NCBI GenBank assembly: GCA_964247245.1
Contig: CAXTTK010000001.1
Coordinates: forward strand, 1 to 64,000
Direction of reading: 5' to 3'
DNA length: 64,000 nt
Source of the DNA: Aestuariivirga sp964247245
Lineage (GTDB): Bacteria > Pseudomonadota > Alphaproteobacteria > Rhizobiales > Aestuariivirgaceae
Under the pieces are notes generated by a model. That model was given only the letters and a program-made list of their open reading frames with translations. It ran no database searches and was not told where the DNA came from. The position numbers and the translations under genes were made by a program. Shown piece by piece: positions 1 through 7,912 of the stretch. Numbering within the stretch: the stretch's first letter is position 1; every line of letters begins with the position of its first letter.

Positions 1-3000
1 CAGGGTAAGTTTCGGTGAGCAGGCGGCCCGCATTATCGTAACTGCGATTGGTCACCACGCCACGGCCATCCGTCTCTTGCGTCACCAGACCACGCAGATC
101 GCGCACATAAGTCGTGGTGCCCGCATCAGGTGCAGCCTCCCTGATCACCTCGCCAAAACCATTGCGCACGTAAGAGGTGGTGATTGAACGCGGGTCTTGG
201 TAGGCCACCACATTATCCTGACCATCGCGCGTCACATTCACCACAGCCCCATCCTGATTGGTGGTTTGTACCAGACGATTGACCGCGTCATAGGCATAAC
301 CATAGAGATTGCTGCGGGGGTCAGTGACTTGTTTGAGATTATCCGTGCGGTCGTAAGCGAAGGTGCTGGTTTGCGCGGCCGCACCAATCGATCTGAGCAA
401 CCGCCCAATCTCGTCATAGGTCATGGTCATTTGTTTGGTGATGACAGCCGATGATGACTTGATGGTTGACGAAGTGATATGCCCAGCACCATCATAACCA
501 TAGGTGACGCTTTCGCCCGTGTTGTTGGTGACGGTGGTGATATTGGAAACACTGTCACGGGTATAACTCAAAAAGCTGCTATCCGGCCTCGTGATCTTAC
601 TAATGCTCTCAGCTGCGTCATAGGTGAGAGTCGTCACCGCTTGGGCGGCACCTGGATTGACTGTGATTGATGTCAGTTTTCCGCGTGGGTCATAGGCCAA
701 ATTGGTGATCACATTATTGGGATCAAGCAATGCTGTCGGTCTGCCCGCGGCATCAACCGCAGTGATCTTGGTGATCAAGCCCACTTCATTGGTCACCTGC
801 GAAAGATTGCCCTTGGTGTCGTAAGCGTAAATCACTTTATCGCCAACGCCAGCCAGCGGGCCATCTACCGAAGTGAGAAGCTGCAATGTACCAGCAGGGA
901 AATTCCGCTCGCGGAGTTGTGCTGTAATGCCCGTTATGTATCCTGCTGTGCTGATGTTGGGTGATAGGCGATTAAACCCAAATGTGAGGCGGATTTTGCG
1001 GGCGAGTGCCGGAACATCTGCATATTGCAAACGTTCAACCCAAAGACTGTTCGAATTCAGCAACGGAGAAGTCACAGATGCGCCGGAAATAATCACATTG
1101 GTGGTGTCCAGAAAGTCAATTTGCAGGGAGATCGCATTAGAAGAGTCGGTGATTGTTTGCTCGGTCCAGTTCACATCTACGCCGCGCTTGCTCGCGTCGA
1201 TTTCTGCATTGAGCGCTGTTGGCAAAGCGATGTCTTGGGTCATGGTATCAGTGCCGAGCGCGGTCAATCCCGGACCGTTTGGCAGTCCGTTTGAATAGAA
1301 GCAATCAACAGCATCGCAAGGTGCATAACCTACGGCTCCCGCATTGTTCGTAGCCAAAATGCGCGGGGTACTGACTGTCCATCCGGTTGTAATCCCGCCC
1401 GTAGCGGCGGGGTTTACAACGGCCAGAAGCGGTTTTGCGGTTGCTGATCCATTGCCGACAAGTTTAATAGATACCGAGTCAATCGAGACTGTTGGAAAAT
1501 AGCCATTGTTGAAAGCCATCCGCACGCGGATCGTGCGCGTGAGCGGAGGCACTGCTGTTGTCCGAGACCTTGGCTCCCAAGATTTAGCAATACGGACACT
1601 CGAAAAATTACTGCCAATAATCTGACCTGACGCATTGAGATATTGAAGGGTCACAGCGCCAGGAGCGTAACCTAAGGCCGTGCCATCTTGCAGCCATGAG
1701 ACATTAGCGGATCTCAGTCCACCATCAACCTCAGTATAATTTGCACTGGGAACTGGAACGTCCTGATACGCGATGACCAAAGTATTTCCAGTTGCGCCAT
1801 AAAAACACCGATTGGTTGTCGTACAAGGCCCATCGGTTGCAATGGCAAGCGGAATGCTGCTGGTCAGATTAGTCCATCCTGTAATTGCCCCCGTGACTGG
1901 GCCAATCTCAGCATTGGGGTTGACCATTGTTAAAGGCACATCCGTCAGAACCGTTCCCGAGGCGGCAATGGCTGGTGCAACAGGCGCCGTAAATGTCGTA
2001 TAACCGAACGCGGTTGTTCGCGTCTGGCCATTGGTGGAATAGGGCACGGTCGTTGTTGTTGTATCGACTTGCGATTGCTGAGTCAGGTTGCCCACACCAT
2101 CATATGTTAGTGAGGTGTTGAGTCCCGGCGCAGTCATCGTCGTAACTTGGGGACGCGATGCATTCCATGTATAGCCTATCGTTCTAGCAACTGACGTTCC
2201 CGAGCCGTCAACAGCGGACAAAACATTCCCTGCTGCATCATTTGCATAGGTTTTCACGCGCCCTTCTGCGTCAACCAGCTGAGACTTAAATCCATTCGCA
2301 TCGTAAGAATAGGTACTGTTTGCGGCGACGCAATTTGTTGTTGGCACACCATCCACTTGTGCTATTCGCCGCGACCCGCCGGGCAGGGCTGTAAATGTAT
2401 AGACAGTCGTTCGACCCAGAGCATTGGTAACAGACACTTTGTTGTTCACGTCATCATAGGTCAAACTCATGGTGCCCGAACCATCATGCTCGCGCACAGT
2501 GGCAGCTCGTCCCGACGAATCATATGTCCAAGCGGCTTTGACAATGTTCCTCTCATCTGTGATTTTGATTAATTGATAACGATAACTGGCATCTGTGGAA
2601 TAGTCATATTTGATACGGGGGTTATCGGTCAAAATTGCCGGGGTTCCATCAGTATAAATAGCTTCACTCATTGTCCATTCATTGGAAGTGTAGTTCGCGT
2701 GCATTCCCCGATCTGTGTAGTTGTAATTGATGACAGAACCGTCAGGCGTCGTTGCGGACTTTACATAAGTCGTTTGACCTATAGATGTGTTATATTCAAA
2801 CTTGAGCGTCTGGCCCAAGCTGTCGGTCACGCTTGTGTTCAAACTTCCACCATAGTTCAGATATTGTTTGTAACCGCCAAGTTTTTCGATTTGTATTAGA
2901 CGCCCTTGGTTATCGTATGTATTTTTTGTTCCATCACGGAGCTGAACCACAATATTTGGGGACGTTGATACAATAGAGTAAGACAGAGAAGTGTCGTTAA

Positions 3001-3769
3001 TAGGCAACCAGCTTGTGCCATTAAATTTGAAGTCCGCCTGTGTTGCATCGGCGAGAAAGACGCTAACCATTGCATTAATGGCTGGAGGATTGACAACGCC
3101 GACATATCCGGCATGGGAATCAAAAGGACTAAACCAATGCGAGCCAAAGCGGAAATTCGGGAATACGCCCATTGATGCTGCTATGCTTGCGTATGTCCGT
3201 TCCAAGGTCAAGCGGGTTGACGGGCCACCTGACCAATCTATTGTGCGAACCAATACTCTGCCAGTTGCAACTTCAACAGGATCGCCAACCAAAATCCCTG
3301 AGCTGTACACCGCCCCGCTGCCGCTGCCACCACCCGCATTACTTGAGCCACTGCCGTTTCCAGAGCCGCTTGTACTACAACATCCGCCAGCACAACCGCC
3401 ACCGCCAGCCCTCGCAACTTTTTCGCAAGTTGAATTATCCGCTATTGCACCACCGGGGCACATTAGAAACGAATGTGCGGCACAAAGAGAATTTCCTACA
3501 CCTTCTGTTGTACAGCCAAGAGACCAAGTTTTTTCTGAACACGTGTATGTGCCAGGGGAGCTCTTTTCAATTGCACAAATCGGATGTGTTTGTGCGGGAA
3601 AAATCTGGCTGAAACGGAGTGCGGCTATTTCGCGATCACCCTCAACATAAGGAAGGTCCAAGATCGGCGTTGTGAACCAAGTATCGGATAATGCGGGAGT
3701 GCCTCCCGACACCGCGAGAACCCAAAAGAACGCTGCCAAGCATAAAAATTTTCTAAGGGTCAGGACCAT
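1..3769 (-). CDS. Secreted RHS/YD-repeat protein, 3' end outside window
   Basis: About 1256 codons in one frame from an ATG preceded by GAGGAA at good spacing; no stop occurs before the window edge, so the C-terminus is unseen. An N-terminal signal peptide is clear (MVLTLRKFLCLAAFFWVLA, then TPALS). Next come a Cys-rich stretch, a Gly/Ser linker around residues 130-160, and many YD-repeat cores such as the FAYDR, YAYD and TYD type, typical of RHS shells. Around residues 610-960 two related beta-sandwich-like domains, each with NP.A..G..TGWT and CFY, interrupt the repeats. RHS family proteins form a hollow shell around a variable C-terminal domain, often a toxin or adhesin; whether that holds here cannot be judged because the tip is missing. 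Function is unassigned. Confidence 0.85.
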   Translation of the reverse strand, partial: MVLTLRKFLCLAAFFWVLAVSGGTPALSDTWFTTPILDLPYVEGDREIAALRFSQIFPAQTHPICAIEKSSPGTYTCSEKTWSLGCTTEGVGNSLCAAHSFLMCPGGAIADNSTCEKVARAGGGGCAGGCCSTSGSGNGSGSSNAGGGSGSGAVYSSGILVGDPVEVATGRVLVRTIDWSGGPSTRLTLERTYASIAASMGVFPNFRFGSHWFSPFDSHAGYVGVVNPPAINAMVSVFLADATQADFKFNGTSWLPINDTSLSYSIVSTSPNIVVQLRDGTKNTYDNQGRLIQIEKLGGYKQYLNYGGSLNTSVTDSLGQTLKFEYNTSIGQTTYVKSATTPDGSVINYNYTDRGMHANYTSNEWTMSEAIYTDGTPAILTDNPRIKYDYSTDASYRYQLIKITDERNIVKAAWTYDSSGRAATVREHDGSGTMSLTYDDVNNKVSVTNALGRTTVYTFTALPGGSRRIAQVDGVPTTNCVAANSTYSYDANGFKSQLVDAEGRVKTYANDAAGNVLSAVDGSGTSVARTIGYTWNASRPQVTTMTAPGLNTSLTYDGVGNLTQQSQVDTTTTTVPYSTNGQTRTTAFGYTTFTAPVAPAIAASGTVLTDVPLTMVNPNAEIGPVTGAITGWTNLTSSIPLAIATDGPCTTTNRCFYGATGNTLVIAYQDVPVPSANYTEVDGGLRSANVSWLQDGTALGYAPGAVTLQYLNASGQIIGSNFSSVRIAKSWEPRSRTTAVPPLTRTIRVRMAFNNGYFPTVSIDSVSIKLVGNGSATAKPLLAVVNPAATGGITTGWTVSTPRILATNNAGAVGYAPCDAVDCFYSNGLPNGPGLTALGTDTMTQDIALPTALNAEIDASKRGVDVNWTEQTITDSSNAISLQIDFLDTTNVIISGASVTSPLLNSNSLWVERLQYADVPALARKIRLTFGFNRLSPNISTAGYITGITAQLRERNFPAGTLQLLTSVDGPLAGVGDKVIYAYDTKGNLSQVTNEVGLITKITAVDAAGRPTALLDPNNVITNLAYDPRGKLTSITVNPGAAQAVTTLTYDAAESISKITRPDSSFLSYTRDSVSNITTVTNNTGESVTYGYDGAGHITSSTIKSSSAVITKQMTMTYDEIGRLLRSIGAAAQTSTFAYDRTDNLKQVTDPRSNLYGYAYDAVNRLVQTTNQDGAVVNVTRDGQDNVVAYQDPRSITTSYVRNGFGEVIREAAPDAGTTTYVRDLRGLVTQETDGRGVVTNRSYDNAGRLLTETYP

Positions 3770-3969
3770 GATGAATTCCTCAAATCTTCCAAATTAAACT
3801 CAATACGACCGTCAGCAAAAAATTTGTCAGATCCAAGAAAACTATAAACAAGCGCAACAGCTAAGACCAAAACTAGATTGCAAAATTTTTGAAACATATT
3901 GTCTTCATTTGCTGTTAAAGCGAAAAATCGACCGTCACCATTTTTGGTCTCTGGAGATCGAATAGTCAT
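3760..3969 (-). CDS. Small hypothetical protein upstream of RHS gene
   Basis: A 69-codon frame, or 45 codons from the internal ATG at 3897, whose stop codon overlaps the start of the RHS gene. It carries one hydrophobic stretch (NLVLVLAVALVYSFL) that could be a signal anchor or transmembrane segment. The overlap would permit translational coupling. No family is recognised, and the frame could be fortuitous. Confidence 0.3.
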   Translation of the reverse strand: MTIRSPETKNGDGRFFALTANEDNMFQKFCNLVLVLAVALVYSFLGSDKFFADGRIEFNLEDLRNSSWS

Positions 3970-4376
3970 CCAAAGAAATTTTCACAGATTACTTTTTTCT
4001 AATTAAACTCGTCCACAATTGAAAACCAATTTAAAGTTGTACTTTTAGATTGTGAACATTTTTTGTGTAATCTGAATGACGCTGATATGACCAGAACAAC
4101 TGATGCGAAAGAACTGCACTTCGAAGTACGATACATCGAGGAACGGGTGACAGAAATCACCACATCTGATTTGTTCGGCATAATTAGGAATTGGAAAAGC
4201 ACTGACCCAAAACTGCGCAAGATGAATTTGTTCAACTTCGGCTTTGGGACAAGGGCAAATTAATTGGGCATAGCCCACGCTGCGTGCCAAACATGTCTGG
4301 TCGATCAGGACGATATTGCAGATCGAAGGCTGCAAACCTGATCTGGCTTTGTTCAATCTAGCAATTGATAGCAAGC
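3970..4376. other. Intergenic stretch without recognisable gene
   Basis: This 407-base segment separates the RHS gene from the IS remnant. It has short open frames on both strands (for example 4063-4263 on plus and 4045-4374 on minus), but none has a recognisable domain, a good ribosome binding site or any resemblance to the truncated LysR gene on the other side of the IS. I see no RNA gene or strong terminator in it. Confidence 0.5.
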
Positions 4377-4402
4377 TGGACTTGTAACGGATTGGTTCCG
4401 GT
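4377..4402 (+). repeat. IS left terminal inverted repeat
   Basis: This 26-base sequence begins TGGACTTGTAACGG and ends TTCCGGT. It pairs with the reverse complement of the right end with two mismatches and lies 37 bases upstream of orfA. Confidence 0.85.
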
Positions 4403-4439
4403 CACTCGAGCTAAAAACGCTCACTCAAGGAGATGGACT

Positions 4440-4715
4440 ATGGCGATTAAACATACAAAAGATTTCAAGCTGGAAGCATTTCGGATTGCGTTGACGTGCG
4501 GGTTGTGGCGTCGTCGGGTTGCATCGGATTTAGGAGTTGGCCTTTCAACTTTGAGCAAATGGGAATCGCAGTTTCGACCAGCGGATATTTCGGTTGCCCC
4601 GCAGGCGGATTTGGCCAAGCAGAACGAACGCCTTCGCCAAGAGAACCGCGTGCTTTGGGAGCAGAGGGAGATATTAAAAAAGGCTACCCAGTTCTTCGCG
4701 AGTCAAAAACCCTGA
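4440..4715 (+). CDS. IS3-family transposase OrfA
   Basis: This 91-residue protein begins MAIKHTKDFK, after an AAGGAG ribosome binding site. It has the OrfA pattern: an N-terminal helix-turn-helix (RVASDLGVGLSTLSKW) and a C-terminal leucine-zipper-like coiled coil (ENRVLWEQREILKKATQFF) ending in FASQKP. In IS3 elements OrfA binds the terminal repeats and is joined to OrfB by programmed frameshifting. The frame is intact, but OrfB is not, so it has no functional partner in this copy. Confidence 0.88.
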   Translation: MAIKHTKDFKLEAFRIALTCGLWRRRVASDLGVGLSTLSKWESQFRPADISVAPQADLAKQNERLRQENRVLWEQREILKKATQFFASQKP

Positions 4716-5074
4716 TGGTGCTTGCGCGGCAGGGGTTTGCAAAGCAAACCACGAGAGGGTTCGGGTTTGTGAAGGATTGGCAACATGTCTGGTCGGTGAG
4801 CAAGATGTGCCGGATGACGCAGGTTACAACCGTTGGCCTTCGCAAATGACTGACCCGGCTAATTAGCGGCAGAAGCAAACGTTATGACAATACTTCATTC
4901 GAAACCTACTTCAAAACCATCAAAGCCGAATTGATCTTGCGGTAAAACTGGCCAACACGCCGTCAGGCTGAAGCTGCAATCTTCGGATACATCAACGGGT
5001 TCTATAACGCACGAAGACGCCACTCATATCTGGGCGGCATAAGCTCCTTGGCTTTCGAAGCGAAGGTAGCTTAA
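4716..5074 (+). pseudogene. IS3-family OrfB remnant with internal deletion
   Basis: One frame carries the N-terminal edge of OrfB (FVKDWQHVWSVSKMCRM) and then jumps to its last 65 or so residues (RYDNTSFETYFKTIKAEL, then YINGFYNARRRHSYLGG and LAFEAKVA). Two in-frame stops interrupt it, TGA at 4847 and TAA at 4942. The DDE integrase core that should lie between the two pieces is missing. It is a non-functional remnant. Confidence 0.85.
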
Positions 5075-5097
5075 GGCAGCATTGTGATAGGCAAGTA

Positions 5098-5123
5098 ACC
5101 GGAAACAAGCCGTTACAAGTCCA
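5098..5123 (-). repeat. IS right terminal inverted repeat
   Basis: The reverse complement begins TGGACTTGTAACGG and ends TTTCCGGT, matching the left end at 24 of 26 positions. It marks the right boundary of the element, directly before the LysR fragment. Confidence 0.85.
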
Positions 5124-5469
5124 CAATGCTTCCACAGTTTGGTTGGGACTAGTAGCGAAAGAGCTTTTCATTCTCTATCCGAACATGCCCCGGCCAAGCT
5201 TTGACGATCAAGTGCTAAAGTTTTTTAGCAGACATAAGCTGAAGCCGGAGGTCACTATCGAAGCAACCGAAATTCAAACAGCGCTTGGCCTTGTGGCTGC
5301 AGACATTGGCGTGACACTGGTTCCACAATCGGTCTCGCGCTTTCGGCTTGGAGACTTGGTGTTTCTATCGCCTGCCGATTCCGAAATTCCATTTCCCTTA
5401 ATCATAGGCTTCAGGCGGGATAATCATACTGAATTGCTGGCAGCAACCATAAACTACGCCGAAGTCTAA
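5124..5469 (+). pseudogene. LysR-type regulator, C-terminal fragment
   Basis: About 115 codons remain of the effector-binding domain of a LysR-type regulator. The end has the characteristic sequence TALGLVAADIGVTLVPQSV followed by a closing strand and helix. The N-terminal helix-turn-helix and the first half of the effector domain are absent, and the frame starts at the IS right end. The only in-frame start options are internal (a TTG at 5143), with no good ribosome binding site. I read it as a gene broken by IS activity; no matching N-terminal half is visible on the left side of the IS. Confidence 0.75.
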
Positions 5470-5594
5470 TTGCACCAAGCGACTGAAGAGCGACAACCAC
5501 GTGCAAAAAAATAACGATGGCGCGAACTAAAAAATAAGATACTTACATTAAAATTGTTTTAAAGCGGCAATGCGCAAAAGATTGTAAATTACAT

Positions 5595-6113
5595 CTAGTC
5601 TTTTGGTCGCGACCGCCACAAACGGTGCTTGGTGTCTTTTTCGTAACCCAGCTTATCAAAACTGGCAATCTCCAGTACCTGGCCCCAAGGAGCGCGCAAA
5701 TAGATCCAATTGAAACCCGCGAGCGGGCCGTCTTCAACTTTGTTTGGCCCCTGCAACATTTCCACACCCTGGGCCCTTAGGCGTTCTGCCGAGGCAAATA
5801 CATCTTGGACTTCAAAGCAAATATGAGTGCCTCCAACTTCGGACGGTCGCTTTTGAGGAGCATTTTTATCTTCGCCATCATATTCAAAAAGCTCAACACT
5901 GGTTCCATTACCACATCGCAGAAAAACCAAATCACGAATGCGGCTATTGGGGGCTGCGCCAAGCTTGCCGCTCATGAAATTGTTATCTACATCGAAGGGA
6001 CCGGTGTTGAACACTTCTATGGCACCAAAAACAGCCTCAAAGAAAGCAACGCCTTCTTTTATATCCGGCACCGTGATGCCGATGTGATGCATCCCTAAAA
6101 CGTGCTCCGCCAT
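5595..6113 (-). CDS. VOC-superfamily (glyoxalase-fold) protein
   Basis: This 172-residue protein begins MAEHVLGMHHIG and is preceded by GGGAG. It has two beta-alpha-beta-beta-beta modules with the usual metal ligands in place: His9 or His10, Glu74 (SVELFEY), His97 (GGTHICFEV) and Glu148 (GQVLEIASF). VOC proteins include glyoxalase I, methylmalonyl-CoA epimerase and extradiol dioxygenases. The pattern is closest to the epimerase/glyoxalase branch, but the substrate cannot be read from sequence. It is divergent from the winged-helix/solute-binding regulator, which suggests shared control and a role in the catabolic island. Confidence 0.8.
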   Translation of the reverse strand: MAEHVLGMHHIGITVPDIKEGVAFFEAVFGAIEVFNTGPFDVDNNFMSGKLGAAPNSRIRDLVFLRCGNGTSVELFEYDGEDKNAPQKRPSEVGGTHICFEVQDVFASAERLRAQGVEMLQGPNKVEDGPLAGFNWIYLRAPWGQVLEIASFDKLGYEKDTKHRLWRSRPKD

Positions 6114-6177
6114 ATTATTCTCCCATATTTTCTATTGAAGCCTATGCTGCCATGAAGAAACTGTCTAGTCTAACTCC

Positions 6178-7881
6178 ATGACTGAATATGAACTCTTGCG
6201 CATTATCACGTTTCTAGAACGCATGCGCACGCCCTACGACAAGCTGCTCAAGGCAGCAGAGCCTGATCCGAACTGGAACATAATTCTCTATTTGATGAAA
6301 AAGCATTTGCGCGGTGAAAACGTCACCATGTCTTCGCTCGCTTTCGCAGCCGATGTGCCTTTTGCCAGCGCCATGCGCCGCATTCATAAACTGATTGAGA
6401 AGGGCGACATTCAGCTGCGCCAGCGCGGCACCACAGGCAAATCGCATTACTTAGAACCTAGTCGCAAACTTGCCATTGGCTTTACTGACTATGCCGCCAA
6501 GGTGAAAGGCTTGCTAGCGGATACATTTGGTTTGAAAACTGGTAGTGGCAATTCCGAAGATTATTATTTTGGCGGATCATACCTCGCCGGCCAAATTATT
6601 CCGCCACTCGAGATTATGGAGAAGACCAAAGAGTCCGGCCCAGAGCTACGCTTTCTTCTGCATGATGATAATTATTTCGCTTCAATGCGCGATATGTGGT
6701 CGGATTTTCGCAGTAAACTTTCGGCGCGCAAGAATTTCAATTTGTTGAGCTTGCCAGAACTGCGCGAAGAGGTGTTTACTAACGCCCTCCGTGCAAAGAG
6801 CGACTATGACGTGATCGCTATTAACATGCCTTGGCTTGGCGAGAGCGTGGGCCATAATGTGGCGCAACCGCTGACTGATTTTTTGAAAAGCAGCAGCATT
6901 AATCCGCTGGATTTTCATCCCAATATTTGGGCTACGGGCACTTGGGATCAAACGCAATTTGGCATTCCGATCTATTGCACTATTGAAGCACTCTCCGTGC
7001 GCAAAGACTTGTTTGAAGAGCATGGCCTCAGTCAGCCCACCAGTTTTGAAAAAGTCATTGAGGCCGCCAAAGCTTTGCAAAACCCGAAACGCGGGATGTA
7101 TGGCGTGGTATGGAATGCAGCGCGGGGCATGCCCATCGCACATTCATTTATGTTCTTCATGGGCTGTTGTGGAAGCCCGGTAATTGATATTCCGGCACCT
7201 CGCCTGCATGTAGATTATAGCAAGCTCAAAGGCGAGGCCATGCGCCCGCAAATTTTGAACCATTCTGGCCGCCACACGCTGAAATATATGCATGAGCTGC
7301 TGGCCCTCTCGCCACCTGATATTTTATTAATCGATTGGAACAAGGCGCTGGAATATTTCATGACCGGCCATGCCGCAATGACCTATTGCTGGACCATGCG
7401 GGCCGCCCGATTTGAATATGACATTCATTCGGTAGTCAAACGCAAAGTGTCTTACTATCCGCACCCAGCAGGTCCCGGCGGCACAAGCGTTTCGCCCATA
7501 GGTGGATTTTTGCTAGCGGTTCCCGCATCGCTGCCGCCCGAGCGGGCGAGACTTGCTTTTGAAGCCATCTCATGGATGGCGTCCCCCGCTGCCATGAAAG
7601 AATACGTGAAAAACGGCTTCCCTGTTGCGCCGCGCTTCAGCGTAAGCGCCGACCCGGAGGCCGCTGCATCAACGCCAATTGTGAGCTTCGTTGATAAGTT
7701 AGCCAAACAAAACAGAATCCAAAACTGGCAAAGACCACCCGTGCCGGAATATCATGTGATCGAAGAAATCTTAGGTGAAGAGATTTTTGCAGCGCTGAAT
7801 GGAGAGCGTTCCGATGAAGAGGCACTGACGCGAAGCCAGAACCGAATTGATGCCGCGATGAGATCGGCCGGGTATTATTGA
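6178..7881 (+). CDS. Winged-helix/solute-binding-domain fusion regulator
   Basis: This 567-residue protein has no signal peptide. Residues 1-110 look like a winged helix-turn-helix (NVTMSSLAFAADVPFASAMR, then a wing with RQRGTTGKSHYLEPS). From about residue 130 to the end it resembles a family 1 extracellular solute-binding protein (FGIPIYCTIEALSVRKDLFE, SPIGGFLLAVPASLPPERA). The order of domains recalls SgrR of enterobacteria, in which a DNA-binding domain is joined to a solute-binding-like domain that senses a sugar phosphate. I infer a cytoplasmic ligand-sensing transcription factor. It is divergent from the VOC gene and convergent with the CUT2 importer operon, whose substrate or product may be its ligand. 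Confidence 0.75.
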   Translation: MTEYELLRIITFLERMRTPYDKLLKAAEPDPNWNIILYLMKKHLRGENVTMSSLAFAADVPFASAMRRIHKLIEKGDIQLRQRGTTGKSHYLEPSRKLAIGFTDYAAKVKGLLADTFGLKTGSGNSEDYYFGGSYLAGQIIPPLEIMEKTKESGPELRFLLHDDNYFASMRDMWSDFRSKLSARKNFNLLSLPELREEVFTNALRAKSDYDVIAINMPWLGESVGHNVAQPLTDFLKSSSINPLDFHPNIWATGTWDQTQFGIPIYCTIEALSVRKDLFEEHGLSQPTSFEKVIEAAKALQNPKRGMYGVVWNAARGMPIAHSFMFFMGCCGSPVIDIPAPRLHVDYSKLKGEAMRPQILNHSGRHTLKYMHELLALSPPDILLIDWNKALEYFMTGHAAMTYCWTMRAARFEYDIHSVVKRKVSYYPHPAGPGGTSVSPIGGFLLAVPASLPPERARLAFEAISWMASPAAMKEYVKNGFPVAPRFSVSADPEAAASTPIVSFVDKLAKQNRIQNWQRPPVPEYHVIEEILGEEIFAALNGERSDEEALTRSQNRIDAAMRSAGYY

Positions 7882-7912
7882 GGTGAGATACTCGATTTGT
7901 GGATGGGCCAGC

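Larger units (their letters stand above)
4377..5123 (+). mobile_element. Degenerate IS3-family insertion sequence
   Basis: The element is bounded by 26-base terminal inverted repeats with two mismatches and holds an intact orfA followed by a heavily deleted orfB. At about 750 bases it is far shorter than the usual 1.2-1.4 kb of IS3 members, so most of the integrase core has been lost. I see no convincing target-site duplication next to the two repeats. Its right end directly abuts a truncated LysR-type regulator, which suggests insertion into, or a deletion from the IS into, that gene. The element is probably immobile. Confidence 0.85.

Noticed and set aside
2991..3650. A 219-codon open frame on the plus strand
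   Set aside because: It lies antisense to the N-terminal part of the RHS gene, whose signal peptide, ribosome binding site and YD-repeats are clear; the plus-strand product is low-complexity and Pro-rich.
1..3769. Calling the RHS protein a contact-dependent toxin
   Set aside because: The variable C-terminal tip and any immunity gene lie outside the window, so toxin activity cannot be judged.
4045..4374. A 109-codon minus-strand frame and an overlapping plus-strand frame (4063-4263)
   Set aside because: Neither has a recognisable domain, a ribosome binding site or a neighbour that supports it.
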